Assembly: GCA_001899085.1 (NCBI GenBank)
Contig: MKVB01000007.1
Coordinates: 55,641-119,640, forward strand
DNA length: 64,000 bases
Direction: 5' to 3'
From: Devosia sp. 66-14
GTDB lineage: Bacteria > Pseudomonadota > Alphaproteobacteria > Rhizobiales > Devosiaceae
The notes under the pieces were generated by a model, which was not told where the DNA came from, ran no database searches, and saw nothing but the letters and a program-made list of their open reading frames with translations. Shown here piece by piece: positions 20,918 to 29,636 of the stretch; the first letter of the stretch is position 1; each line of letters starts with the position of its first letter. A program made the position numbers and the translations under genes.

Positions 20918-21081
20918 TTGATGTCCTTCTCTTGTTACCGAGGCGTGGGGATGCCCGCCGCCTCGGAGAGCTAGGACGACAGCCAGGCCGATCTATTCCG
21001 GGCGATATTTCCGTCGGCAACGGGAATAGAGCAGGCGGTCCATGCGTCTCGCATGTCAGACCATTCACCCGAGGCAACGCC

Positions 21082-21792
21082 ATGCGGCTCTTCACTCCGC
21101 CAACCCGGAAGATCGAGTTCCTCTGCACCCCTGAAGACGAGGGGGTGATCGCGCCTCCCGTCCCTGGAAAGGAGCACCTGCCCGACTGGTTCCGCAAGTT
21201 GCCTGCCGTCGATCGGTCGAAACACGGCACCACCGACACCGGCCTCACGGTAAAGCGCTGCATGCCGTTCATCGATGCCATGACCACCGGCTATGTCCTT
21301 CCGCTGGCCGCAACGGTCCGGCTCGAGATCCGCGACGGCGGCAGGACGGTTACCGCCGGGTGGGACTTCGACAAGACCATGGTCAGCAACCACGGGCCCC
21401 ATCAGGTCGCCGGCCACCCGGCGAGCCCGACGCCGCCCTGCAAGTTCCACAATTACTGGTCGATCCGCACTCCCCGGGGCTGGAGTTGCCTGTTCGTGCC
21501 GGTGCTCAACCGGGCCAATCCCGTGTTCGAGCCGGTGGCGGGGGTCGTCGATACCGACAGCTACACCGCGCCGGTGCATTTCCCGTTCTTCGCCACGGCG
21601 CCCGACGGCCTCTACGAGCTCGAAAAGGGCACGCCCCTGGTGCAGGTGATCCCGTTCCGACGCGACACTACCGACCTTGCGCCGTCGGTCCGGGCCGAGC
21701 GACCCGCCGAGGCGCTGCAACGGCAGCGGGTCACGCGCAGCACCACGGCCTCGACCGGCTGGTACCGCAGGTTCGCCCGCGCCCAACGGTGA
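21082..21792 (+). CDS. DUF6065-like protein of unknown function
   Basis: 236-residue soluble protein without signal peptide or membrane segments. It starts MRLFTPPTRKIEFLCTPEDE and has PPVPGKEHLPDWFRKLP, which reminds me of the DUF6065 group known from bacteria and some phages; this assignment is from memory and tentative. C-terminal motifs include NYWSIRTPRGWSCLFVP. The ATG at 21082 is chosen for the family-like opening. Flanked by the Ser/Asn-repeat gene and the subtilase gene, in an accessory-looking block. Confidence 0.7.
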   Translation: MRLFTPPTRKIEFLCTPEDEGVIAPPVPGKEHLPDWFRKLPAVDRSKHGTTDTGLTVKRCMPFIDAMTTGYVLPLAATVRLEIRDGGRTVTAGWDFDKTMVSNHGPHQVAGHPASPTPPCKFHNYWSIRTPRGWSCLFVPVLNRANPVFEPVAGVVDTDSYTAPVHFPFFATAPDGLYELEKGTPLVQVIPFRRDTTDLAPSVRAERPAEALQRQRVTRSTTASTGWYRRFARAQR

Positions 21793-21861
21793 GGGAATCT
21801 CGCAGCGGAGGCGCGGATGCTCCCTCTGCCTCGAGGTGGGACGGAAAGGGCGCCTGGAAGA

Positions 21862-23142
21862 TCAGCACGGGCTGCCGACCTGGATCAGTCCGTTGCCGAA
21901 TACCGGGTCCCGCCCGGGCGCGCCGAGGTCGATGCTGATCTCTGACAACGCGGCCTGCAGTTCAGCCGGAGTCGCATCCGACCGCCGGCTCTTTGCGACC
22001 GCCAGCGCCGCGGTGACGAAGGGCGCGGCAAAGGAGGTGCCGGTCTGGACCCGTACGCCGCTGACCGAGGCAGCCGTGCTGATACCGACGCCGGGCGCGG
22101 CAAAATCGACATGCGCGCCTTGCCCGGCCCGCCGGTAAACCCGACCTGCTGCATCCACCGCCGTCACCGCCACGACGCTCGCATAGGCCGCCGGATAGCG
22201 CGGCCCGGCGCGTGGACCGTCGTTGCCGACAGCGGCGACGATCGGGATCCCTGCCGCGTCCGCATCCAGCACCGCGCGCTCGATCAACAGGTTCGCCGGC
22301 CCGGCGAGGCTGAGGTTGATCACCTCGACCTCGGCCGCCACCAGCGAGGCGATGGCGAGGTAGAGCCCATAGGCATCGGCCCGTTCATCGCGTCCAGCCA
22401 GCACGAAGGGATCGGCCACGTGGAGCTTTGCCGCCGGCAGCATTCCCGGCACCCGGCCATCGGGGTCGCCCACCAGCAGGGCGACCACCGCCGTGCCGTG
22501 TTTCGGACCCGACGGGGCGGCGCCCACGTCCCCCACGCGTTCGAAACGGATATCGGCGTTTCGCAGCATATCGTGCTCGAGGTTCACGCCGGTATCGACC
22601 ACGCCGATCGCAGGTGCGAACAGGCATTGGCCAACCGGAGGCGCGTAACCGGCCAGTGCCCAGCTGTCGCAGATCTCGGCGACGCAATCGGCAGACGCTT
22701 GATTGCGGTAGTAGCTGTTGGGCGCGACGAGCGCTGAAGGCAGCAGTCCGGCGACGGCCTCGAGGCCCGCGTCCAGTGTTACCCCGCGAGGTAACTGCAG
22801 CAGCGCCAGCCCGCTCAGGCTGTCCTCGCGCAACAGCCGATAGCCGAGCCGCTCGAGTTCGGTGCGGGTCGTCGCATCGAGGCCGAGCACCACCAGTTCG
22901 CTGGGCGCGGCTTCGGGCGGCGGCGGTGGCGCCGTCCTACGGATCCGCTGCGGCGGCTCGTCGTCATCGTCATCCCGGTCGCCGGCGCTGCTGCCATCAT
23001 CGTCGTCGTCGTCGTCATCATCATCGTCCGCCTGCACGGCGATGGCGAACGCGCCCTTGCTGTCGAAGGCCGGCGACCCGAAGATCGGCATGGCGTAGAA
23101 AAGGGTTGCGACGGCAACGATCCGGATCGGCAACGGGGCCAA
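21862..23142 (-). CDS. S8 family serine peptidase (subtilase) with poly-Asp linker
   Basis: Exported subtilisin-like protease. From the TTG at 23140-23142 (SD AAAGGA 8 nt upstream) it has 426 residues; the frame is open to 23244. A signal peptide or anchor (IRIVAVATLFYAMPIFG) precedes 11 consecutive Asp (about 39-49), a second five-Asp run and a Pro-rich stretch. The triad is Asp183 (VVDTGV), His215 (KHGTAV) and Ser370 (GTSFAAP), with oxyanion Asn307. The segment before the catalytic domain (LVVLGLDATTRTELERLGYRL) may be an inhibitor-type prodomain. Divergent from an ECF sigma/anti-sigma pair. Confidence 0.9.
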   Translation of the reverse strand: MAPLPIRIVAVATLFYAMPIFGSPAFDSKGAFAIAVQADDDDDDDDDDDGSSAGDRDDDDDEPPQRIRRTAPPPPPEAAPSELVVLGLDATTRTELERLGYRLLREDSLSGLALLQLPRGVTLDAGLEAVAGLLPSALVAPNSYYRNQASADCVAEICDSWALAGYAPPVGQCLFAPAIGVVDTGVNLEHDMLRNADIRFERVGDVGAAPSGPKHGTAVVALLVGDPDGRVPGMLPAAKLHVADPFVLAGRDERADAYGLYLAIASLVAAEVEVINLSLAGPANLLIERAVLDADAAGIPIVAAVGNDGPRAGPRYPAAYASVVAVTAVDAAGRVYRRAGQGAHVDFAAPGVGISTAASVSGVRVQTGTSFAAPFVTAALAVAKSRRSDATPAELQAALSEISIDLGAPGRDPVFGNGLIQVGSPC

Positions 23143-23277
23143 GGCAGCATTCCTTTCGAGGCAGGGGGCTCGCGATGTTGACGCAGCAGCGAGCATGCCA
23201 TTCCCGCGGCGCACAGAAAAATCGACGATGGCGGGAATAAGCAACCAGCTGCCGCGTCAGATGCAGCAGGAAAGCCA

Positions 23278-23784
23278 ATGACCACTGCCATCGGACCATT
23301 GCTGATCGACGCGCTGCCGCGGCTCCGCCGCTACGCCCTCTCGCTGGCGCGAGCCGCCGACGTCGCCGACGACCTGGTGCAGGCGGCTTGTGAGCGCGCC
23401 CTCGCCACCGCCGCGACGCTCGACGATCGGCAACGCTTCGACGCCTGGATGTTCCGGATCGTCCGCAACCTCTGGTACGACCGGCTGAGACGGCTCAGAA
23501 CGCGTGGCGAAGAGTTCGATGTCACGGTCCGCGACGACCTCGTCGCCATCGAGGGCGAGAAGCTGCCGGAGCGTCGGCTGCTGCTCGGCCAGGCCGCCGC
23601 GGCGATCGACCGACTGCCGGACGACCAGCGCGAACTGCTGCTGCTGGTCTGTGTCGAGGAGCTGAGCTACCGCGACGCCGCCGAAGTGCTGCAGTTGCCG
23701 ATCGGCACGGTGATGAGCCGGCTGGCGCGCGCCCGCCGGCGCGTCGCCGAGGATCTCGGCGTCGAGTCCGGGCGAGTGCTGTGA
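23278..23784 (+). CDS. ECF RNA polymerase sigma factor
   Basis: 168-residue extracytoplasmic-function sigma factor. Region 2 covers about 10-75 (DDLVQAACERALA, FDAWMFRIVRNLWYDRLRR), region 4 about 105-155 (LPDDQRELLLLVCVEELSYRDAAEVLQLPIGT, SRLARARRRV). It is directly followed (7 bp) by its likely anti-sigma factor and divergent from the subtilase gene. It probably directs transcription of this locus in response to an envelope signal. Confidence 0.93.
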   Translation: MTTAIGPLLIDALPRLRRYALSLARAADVADDLVQAACERALATAATLDDRQRFDAWMFRIVRNLWYDRLRRLRTRGEEFDVTVRDDLVAIEGEKLPERRLLLGQAAAAIDRLPDDQRELLLLVCVEELSYRDAAEVLQLPIGTVMSRLARARRRVAEDLGVESGRVL

Positions 23785-23791
23785 GGAAGAC

Positions 23792-24502
23792 ATGACGCAG
23801 AGTTTCGACGACACCGAACTGATGGCCTTCGCCGACGGCGTGCTCGATGAGCCGCGGTTCTCCGAGGTTGCCGCGGCGATCGAGGCCGACCCGCGACTGG
23901 CGGAGCGGCTGGAACTGATCGTCGCCGGCGGCAAGGCAGCGGGCGCGGTTTTCGCTCCTCTGGCCGGGCTGCCCCTCCCCGGCGAACTCACCGCCCGGGT
24001 CAAGGCTGCGATCGCCGCGCACGAGGGCCGCGTCGTGCCGTTCCGCCGCCGCGCGGCCGCCTGGCTGCCGGTGGCCGCCGCCGCTGCCGTCGCCGCGATC
24101 GCTGTCGGGCCGATCGCCTATTTCGCCGGTGGTGGGCGCGAGGCGCCGCTGGTCGCCATCGGTGCGCCGCTGGCGCCGGCGCTCACCGCCGAGCTCGGCC
24201 GCCTGCCGTCTGGCGCCGAGACGCGGCTCGGCAGCGCTGTGCTGAGGACGATCGCCACCTTCACCGATGCCAGCGCCACGCTCTGCCGGGAATTCGAGGT
24301 CGACGGTCCGCTCACGACGGTCGCTGTCGCCTGCCGGAACGGCGCCGAATGGCGTGTCGCGATCGCCATCGACGCGCCACCGGCCAATGACGGCTACGCA
24401 CCTGCCTCATCGCTCGCCGCGCTCGACGCGTTTCTGGGCAGCATCGATGCGGGCCCGCCGCTGCCGCCGGAGGCGGAGGCCGAAGCACTGGCCCGGCCCT
24501 GA
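23792..24502 (+). CDS. Anti-sigma factor, single TM
   Basis: 236-residue membrane protein. The N-terminal cytoplasmic part (DDTELMAFADGVLDE) matches the anti-sigma domains that hold ECF factors. One membrane segment lies at about 87-111 (WLPVAAAAAVAAIAVGPIAYF). The periplasmic part has two Cys and no recognisable domain. It lacks the HxxxCxxC zinc motif, so it is not a ZAS-type anti-sigma. Co-transcribed with the sigma gene. Confidence 0.85.
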   Translation: MTQSFDDTELMAFADGVLDEPRFSEVAAAIEADPRLAERLELIVAGGKAAGAVFAPLAGLPLPGELTARVKAAIAAHEGRVVPFRRRAAAWLPVAAAAAVAAIAVGPIAYFAGGGREAPLVAIGAPLAPALTAELGRLPSGAETRLGSAVLRTIATFTDASATLCREFEVDGPLTTVAVACRNGAEWRVAIAIDAPPANDGYAPASSLAALDAFLGSIDAGPPLPPEAEAEALARP

Positions 24503-24595
24503 CATCGACTGCAGACCCTTGCAACCATGCGCCCGTTTCCCGCATGGCAAGCCTCCGCCCCTTCCGCTATAACGCCGGCAATCCGGAGACAGAGC

Positions 24596-25351
24596 ATGGG
24601 CGAGACCACGCATTTCGGCGAACGGACGGTCGCCCTTGACGACAAGCAGGGCCTCGTCAACGACGTGTTCCACCGCGTCGCCGACCGCTACGACCTGATG
24701 AACGACCTGATGAGCGGTGGCGTGCACCGTGTCTGGAAGGATGCCATGGTGGCGAGATTGGCACCGCCCAAACAGGGCGGAATGCCATACCGCGTGCTCG
24801 ATATGGCGGGCGGCACCGGCGACATTGCCGAGCGCATCGTCAATGCCTCGGTCGGCTATGCCGAAGTCACCGTCTCCGACATCAATACCGACATGCTGCG
24901 GGTCGGTGCGGAGCGCTCGCAGAAATGGCGCTTCCCCAGCCAGGTGAAGTTCGTTGAGGCCAATGCCGAGGAGCTGCCGTTCGAGGACGAGAGCTTCGAC
25001 GCCTACACCATCGCCTTCGGCATCCGGAACGTGCCGCGTATCCCGCTGGCGCTCAAGGAAGCCCATCGCGTGCTGAAGCGCGGCGGGCGCTTCCTTTGCC
25101 TCGAATTCAGCCAGGTCGATACTCCGGTGCTGTCGGAGGTCTACAAGGCCTTCTCCGACCGGGTGATTCCGCCGATCGGCCGCGCCGTCACCGGCGATGC
25201 GCAGCCCTACCAGTATCTGGTGGAATCGATCCGCAAATTCCCGACCCCGGAGCACTTTTCGAAGCTGATCGCCGACGCCGGGTTCAAGCGCGTCACCCAC
25301 ACGCCGTTCACCGGCAATATCGCGGCGCTGCACGCGGCCTGGAAGCTCTGA
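24596..25351 (+). CDS. ubiE: Ubiquinone/menaquinone C-methyltransferase UbiE
   Basis: 251-residue SAM-dependent methyltransferase of ubiquinone synthesis. SAM-binding motif [13 protein letters not shown], family motifs [21 protein letters not shown] near the N-terminus and [10 protein letters not shown] in the middle. The ATG at 24596 is used because MGETTHFGE is the family opening. ubiB starts 4 bp downstream. Confidence 0.97.
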   Translation: MGETTHFGERTVALDDKQGLVNDVFHRVADRYDLMNDLMSGGVHRVWKDAMVARLAPPKQGGMPYRVLDMAGGTGDIAERIVNASVGYAEVTVSDINTDMLRVGAERSQKWRFPSQVKFVEANAEELPFEDESFDAYTIAFGIRNVPRIPLALKEAHRVLKRGGRFLCLEFSQVDTPVLSEVYKAFSDRVIPPIGRAVTGDAQPYQYLVESIRKFPTPEHFSKLIADAGFKRVTHTPFTGNIAALHAAWKL

Positions 25352-25355
25352 CGCC

Positions 25356-26894
25356 ATGGGGCTCGCCGCCTATCTTCGCCTGGCCCGGGCCGGCTTCGTG
25401 TTGGCGCGCGAAGGCGCCTTGTCGATTGCCGATAATGCAGCCCTGCCGCCGGTCATGCGCGCCGGCGTCCGTTTCGGCCGGCTGTTCGAGCGGGGCGAGG
25501 TCCGGCGCTCGGGCCGCGTCGAGCGGCTGACCCGGGCGCTCAATCGGCTCGGCCCCACCTATGTGAAGCTCGGCCAGACCTTGGCGACCCGCCCCGACAT
25601 CGTCGGCGAGGAGGTCGCGGCCGACCTCGCCGTGCTGCAGGACAAGATGGACCCGTTCGACGACAAGCTCGTCCCGGGCCTGCTCGCCGAAGCGCTGGGG
25701 GCGCGGGCCGAGGAGTTCACCGAGTTTTCGGCGCCGGTTGCCGCAGCCTCCATTGCCCAGGTGCACAAGGCGACGCTCACCGACGAGACCGGCCGCCGCA
25801 CCGTGGCGGTCAAGATCCTGCGGCCCGGCATTCGTGAACGCTTCCGCGCCGATATCGAGAGCCAGTATGCCGGCGCCAGGCTCGCCGAGGCCCTGGTGCC
25901 CAAGCTGAAGCGGCTTCGCCCCGTCGACGTGGTGGCGACGCTCGACCGCTCGGCCCGCATCGAACTCGACCTCCGCCTCGAGGCCGCGGCGATCTCGGAG
26001 TTCTACGAGAACATCAAGGACGATACCGGCTTCGTCATCCCCAAGGTGATGTGGGATTTCACTTCCGATACCGTCCTCACCACCACCTGGGTCGACGGCA
26101 TTCCCATTCGCGACAACGCCGCGCTCGATGCCGCCGGGGTCGATCGCAAGGCCCTGGCGAGGAACCTGCTGCAGGCCTTTCTGCGCCATACGGTCCGCGA
26201 TGGCTTCTTCCATGCGGACCTGCATCCGGGGAACCTGTTCGCCGATCCGAAAACGCAGGACATCGTCGCCGTCGATTTCGGCATCATGGGCCGCATCACC
26301 CGACGCGAGCGGCGTTTCCTCGCCGACATCCTCTATGGCTTCATCACCCGCAATTACCGCCTGATCGCCGAGCGGCATTTCGAGATCGGCTATGTGCCGC
26401 GCACCCAGTCGATCGACGAATTCGCACTGGCGCTGCGCGCCATCGGCGAGCCGCAGCATGGCCGCCGCGTCTCCGACATCTCGATGGCCAAGGTGCTGGG
26501 CCAGCTCTTCGCCACCACCGAGCTGTTCGAGATGCAGACCCGGCCGGAGCTGATCCTGCTGCAGAAATCCATGGTGCTGGTCGAAGGCGTGGCGCGGGCG
26601 CTCGATCCCGAACTCGATATCTGGACCATCTCGGAGCCGATCGTCGGCGACTGGGTGCGCCGCTCCGCCGGTCCGCTCGGCCGGCTCGAGGAACTGAAGG
26701 AGCACTTCGATACCGTGGTGGCGACGCTGGGCCGTCTGCCCGCCATCGTGGAGAAGGCCGAGACCGCGCTCGACGACTATGAACGCGACAAGCACTCGCC
26801 CGATCGCCGCTTCAACCGCTTCATGCTGATATCGGCATTCTGGCTCGCGGCGGCGGTGCTGCTGGTCGGTTTGTGGCGCCTTCTCGGGCTGTGA
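25356..26894 (+). CDS. ubiB: Ubiquinone biosynthesis protein UbiB (ADCK/ABC1 kinase-like)
   Basis: 512-residue atypical kinase-like ATPase needed for ubiquinone production at the membrane. KxGQ motif KLGQTLATRPD, invariant Lys in VAVKILRPG, HADLHPGNLF and VDFGIMGR follow in order. One or two C-terminal membrane helices (FWLAAAVLLVGLWRLLGL). In an operon with ubiE. Confidence 0.97.
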   Translation: MGLAAYLRLARAGFVLAREGALSIADNAALPPVMRAGVRFGRLFERGEVRRSGRVERLTRALNRLGPTYVKLGQTLATRPDIVGEEVAADLAVLQDKMDPFDDKLVPGLLAEALGARAEEFTEFSAPVAAASIAQVHKATLTDETGRRTVAVKILRPGIRERFRADIESQYAGARLAEALVPKLKRLRPVDVVATLDRSARIELDLRLEAAAISEFYENIKDDTGFVIPKVMWDFTSDTVLTTTWVDGIPIRDNAALDAAGVDRKALARNLLQAFLRHTVRDGFFHADLHPGNLFADPKTQDIVAVDFGIMGRITRRERRFLADILYGFITRNYRLIAERHFEIGYVPRTQSIDEFALALRAIGEPQHGRRVSDISMAKVLGQLFATTELFEMQTRPELILLQKSMVLVEGVARALDPELDIWTISEPIVGDWVRRSAGPLGRLEELKEHFDTVVATLGRLPAIVEKAETALDDYERDKHSPDRRFNRFMLISAFWLAAAVLLVGLWRLLGL

Positions 26895-27068
26895 TTCGCC
26901 CTCGTCTTCCGGGACGCGGGGAGCACTCGGCGCAGGGTGGCCGGCCGGTGAACGACGGTTCATCAAGCGTTCATCACTGGGGCAATACCGAGGCGGGATG
27001 AGCTTGCGGCGCTTGGGACCGGCTCCTACAACGGGGGCAATGCGGCGGGCGATGTTGAGGAGAATTCC

Positions 27069-27692
27069 ATGACCCTGAAGACTGTTTCCCGGCTCGCCGG
27101 CATCCTGCTGCTGAGCGCCGGGCTGGCCGGCTGTATGGACGTCACGGCCGAGATCGACGTGCTGAGCGAGACCACCGGCAAGACCACCACCGTGATGACG
27201 GTGGGTTCCGAGTTCTACCCGATGATCAAGCAGATGGCCGAGGCCGGTGGCGACAACGCCGGCGGCTCCGAAGCCTTCTGCAAGGAAGAAGGCGACGTGC
27301 TGACCGAGAATGCGGACGGCAGCGGCACCTGTACCTCGATCAAGGAAGGCGACCTGACGACGCTGACCGCCGACAGCGACGGTCCGAATTCCGACACCAG
27401 CATCACCGTGGTGAGCCCGGGCGTGGTGCGCGTGGCCTTCAAGACCAACGAGATGACCAGCCAGATCAACGAAGGCGCCGGCGGCGCCGAGGATGCCCAG
27501 GCCAAGGCGATGATGAAGACCTATTTCGAGGGTCACACCGCCACCATCCGGATCAAGGGCAAGCGCATCACCGAGACCAACATGACCAAAGTCGGCGACA
27601 ACACCGCCGAAATGGTGCTCAACTTCACCGAACTGCTCGACGGCACGGCCAACCTGCCCGAAGAGCTGTTCGCGATCGTCGATACCCGCTGA
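27069..27692 (+). CDS. Predicted lipoprotein, LppM-like
   Basis: 207-residue lipoprotein. Lipobox LAGC places the lipidated Cys at 22, followed by [15 protein letters not shown]. Two further Cys bracket an acidic segment. The layout (a beta-strand opening just after the Cys, repeated TTTVMTVG-type strands) resembles LppM/DUF3153-domain lipoproteins; that is a weak match from memory. It starts 174 bp after ubiB and ends 2 bp before dut, so it shares an operon with dut. Confidence 0.8.
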   Translation: MTLKTVSRLAGILLLSAGLAGCMDVTAEIDVLSETTGKTTTVMTVGSEFYPMIKQMAEAGGDNAGGSEAFCKEEGDVLTENADGSGTCTSIKEGDLTTLTADSDGPNSDTSITVVSPGVVRVAFKTNEMTSQINEGAGGAEDAQAKAMMKTYFEGHTATIRIKGKRITETNMTKVGDNTAEMVLNFTELLDGTANLPEELFAIVDTR

Positions 27693-27694
27693 CC

Positions 27695-28153
27695 ATGACG
27701 GATCGGGTCAAAGTCGATTTCATCTGGCTCGATCACGGCCGGGGCCTCGAGGCTCCGCGGCAACAGAGCACGGGCGCGGCAGGGGTGGATCTCCTCGCCG
27801 CGCTCGGCCCGTCCGAGACCATGGTGATCGCGCCCGGCAAGCGGGCGCTGGTGCCATCAGGCCTGGCGATCGCGCTCCCCGGCGGCTACGAGGCGCAGGT
27901 GCGGCCCCGTTCCGGGCTCGCTGCCAAGCATGGCGTCACCGTGCTCAACTCACCCGGTACGATCGACGCCGACTATCGCGGTGAGATCAAGGTCATCCTG
28001 ATCAATCACGGCGACGCCCCATTCACCATCCAGCGTGGCGACCGTATCGCCCAGATGGTGGTGGCACCGGTTACGGGCATAGACTTCGAACTGAAGGAGA
28101 GCCTCGATGCGACTGAGCGTGGCGCGGGCGGTTTCGGCTCGACTGGCCGCTAG
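27695..28153 (+). CDS. dut: dUTP diphosphatase
   Basis: 152-residue trimeric dUTPase that makes dUMP and keeps uracil out of DNA. All five motifs are visible: [38 protein letters not shown] and the C-terminal [10 protein letters not shown]. The last 47 bp overlap the DUF2259 gene. In many Hyphomicrobiales coaBC precedes dut; here the lipoprotein gene takes that place. Confidence 0.97.
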   Translation: MTDRVKVDFIWLDHGRGLEAPRQQSTGAAGVDLLAALGPSETMVIAPGKRALVPSGLAIALPGGYEAQVRPRSGLAAKHGVTVLNSPGTIDADYRGEIKVILINHGDAPFTIQRGDRIAQMVVAPVTGIDFELKESLDATERGAGGFGSTGR

Positions 28154-28862
28154 CTTCGGCTTTCTGGCCCTGGCGTCCGCCCCGGTCTTTGCCGGGGACG
28201 CGGCCAATTTCGCGGCCCTCGGGTTCTCGGCCGATGGCCGCTATTTCGGCTATGAGGAGTTCGGCGTCCAGGACGGCTCCGGCTTTCCCTACTCCAACAT
28301 TTTCATCCTCGATGTCGCCGAGGACAAATGGGTCGGCGGCTCGCCGTTCCGGCTGACGCTCGAACAGGAGAGCCCGACATTGGCCGGCGTCCGCGCGGCG
28401 GCGATGGCCAAGGCCGCCAAGGCGCTTGCCGATCTCGCCATCAGCGAGCCGGCGGTGATCGAGGCGCTGAACGGCGATGGCGAGGTCGGCCATGACGGCG
28501 CCAGCATCAGCTTCGGTGCCCGCGGCTTCGGTATGGACGAGCCCCCCAATCCGGTGACGCTGAAGCTCGAGAGTTTCGAGTCGACCTCGACCGTGCCCTG
28601 TGTCGACAGTTTCGGCTTCCCCCCGCCGGTGGGTTTCGCGCTGACGCTCGAGGCGGACGGCAAGAGCACCGAACTGCATCGCGACCAGAGCGTTCCCGCC
28701 TCGCGCAACTGTACCGTCGCCTATCGGCCCTACGGCATTGTCGCACCGGTCAACTGGTCGTGGAACGAGCGCACGCCGGTCGCCATCATCTCGGTATTTT
28801 CCCAGGGGTTCGAAGGTCCCGATCGCCGTTTCATCGCCGTGCCGGTTCCGGGGGTGAAGTGA
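28107..28862 (+). CDS. DUF2259 secreted protein
   Basis: 251-residue exported protein of the DUF2259 family (COG5497). Signal peptide to about residue 30 ([18 protein letters not shown]). The mature part starts [34 protein letters not shown], the diagnostic region. Function unknown. It begins inside dut (47-nt overlap) and ends overlapping the moeB-like start by 4 nt, implying translational coupling. Confidence 0.9.
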   Translation: MRLSVARAVSARLAASFGFLALASAPVFAGDAANFAALGFSADGRYFGYEEFGVQDGSGFPYSNIFILDVAEDKWVGGSPFRLTLEQESPTLAGVRAAAMAKAAKALADLAISEPAVIEALNGDGEVGHDGASISFGARGFGMDEPPNPVTLKLESFESTSTVPCVDSFGFPPPVGFALTLEADGKSTELHRDQSVPASRNCTVAYRPYGIVAPVNWSWNERTPVAIISVFSQGFEGPDRRFIAVPVPGVK

Positions 28863-29578
28863 CAGCAACGCTCAGCCCCGACGAGATCAAGCGCTACGCC
28901 CGCCACATCGTGCTGCGTGGCGTCGGCGGCGATGGTCAGCAGAAGCTGAAAGCGGCGCGTGTGCTGGTGATCGGCGCCGGCGGGCTCGGCAGCCCGCTGA
29001 TCGCCTATCTTGCTGCCGCCGGCGTCGGAACGCTCGGCGTCGTCGACCACGACACGGTGTCGCTGTCTAATCTGCAGCGCCAGATGATCCACCAGGCCAA
29101 CGGCATCGGCACCGCCAAGGCCGAGAGCGCCGGCGCGTTCGTCGCCGGGCTCAACGCGCATGTCGAGTATATCCCGCATATCGAGCGGATCACCGCCGGG
29201 AACGCCGGCCGACTGCTGGCCGGCTATCACATGGTGATCGACGGCACCGACAATTTCGGCACCCGCAAGATCGTCGCCGAGGCGGCCGAGGCCGCCGAAA
29301 TCCCGTTGGTTTCGGGGGCGGTGTCGATGTTTGACGGCCAGGTCACGGTGTTCATGCCGGGCAACCGGCAGTTCCGCGATCTCTACCCCGATACTCCCGA
29401 TGAAGCCGACCTGCCGTCCTGCGAAGTGGTCGGCGTCATCGGTGCCGTCACCGGGGTCATCGGCACGCTGATGGCGATGGAGGCGATCAAGCTGATCACC
29501 GGCGTCGGCGAACCCCTGGTCGGGCGACTGCTGCTCTATGATGGCCGCGCCGCCCGCTTCACCGAGCTCACCTACTAG
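28859..29578 (+). CDS. HesA/MoeB/ThiF family E1-like adenylyltransferase
   Basis: 239-residue E1-like enzyme that adenylates the C-terminus of a small ubiquitin-fold sulfur carrier (MoaD or ThiS type). Nucleotide site GAGGLGSP, catalytic Arg in NLQRQ, DGTDNF, and the loop Cys in LPSCEVVGV. Start is the GTG at 28859 overlapping the previous stop. Compared with E. coli MoeB it lacks both zinc Cys pairs: the first position reads FRDLYP, and the C-terminal CxxC extension is absent. Confidence 0.92.
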   Translation: MTATLSPDEIKRYARHIVLRGVGGDGQQKLKAARVLVIGAGGLGSPLIAYLAAAGVGTLGVVDHDTVSLSNLQRQMIHQANGIGTAKAESAGAFVAGLNAHVEYIPHIERITAGNAGRLLAGYHMVIDGTDNFGTRKIVAEAAEAAEIPLVSGAVSMFDGQVTVFMPGNRQFRDLYPDTPDEADLPSCEVVGVIGAVTGVIGTLMAMEAIKLITGVGEPLVGRLLLYDGRAARFTELTY

Positions 29579-29587
29579 GTTTCCGGC

Positions 29588-29625
29588 AGGCCCGAGGCGG
29601 GGATCGCTGTCCCGCCGCCGGGCCT
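29588..29625. terminator. Bidirectional hairpin between convergent genes
   Basis: AGGCCCG-a-GGCGGG and CCCGCC-g-CGGGCCT arms around atcgctgt give a very stable stem between the moeB-like gene and the aldo/keto reductase. No T-tract, so termination is inferred. Confidence 0.5.
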
Positions 29626-29636
29626 CGCCGTGCCGC

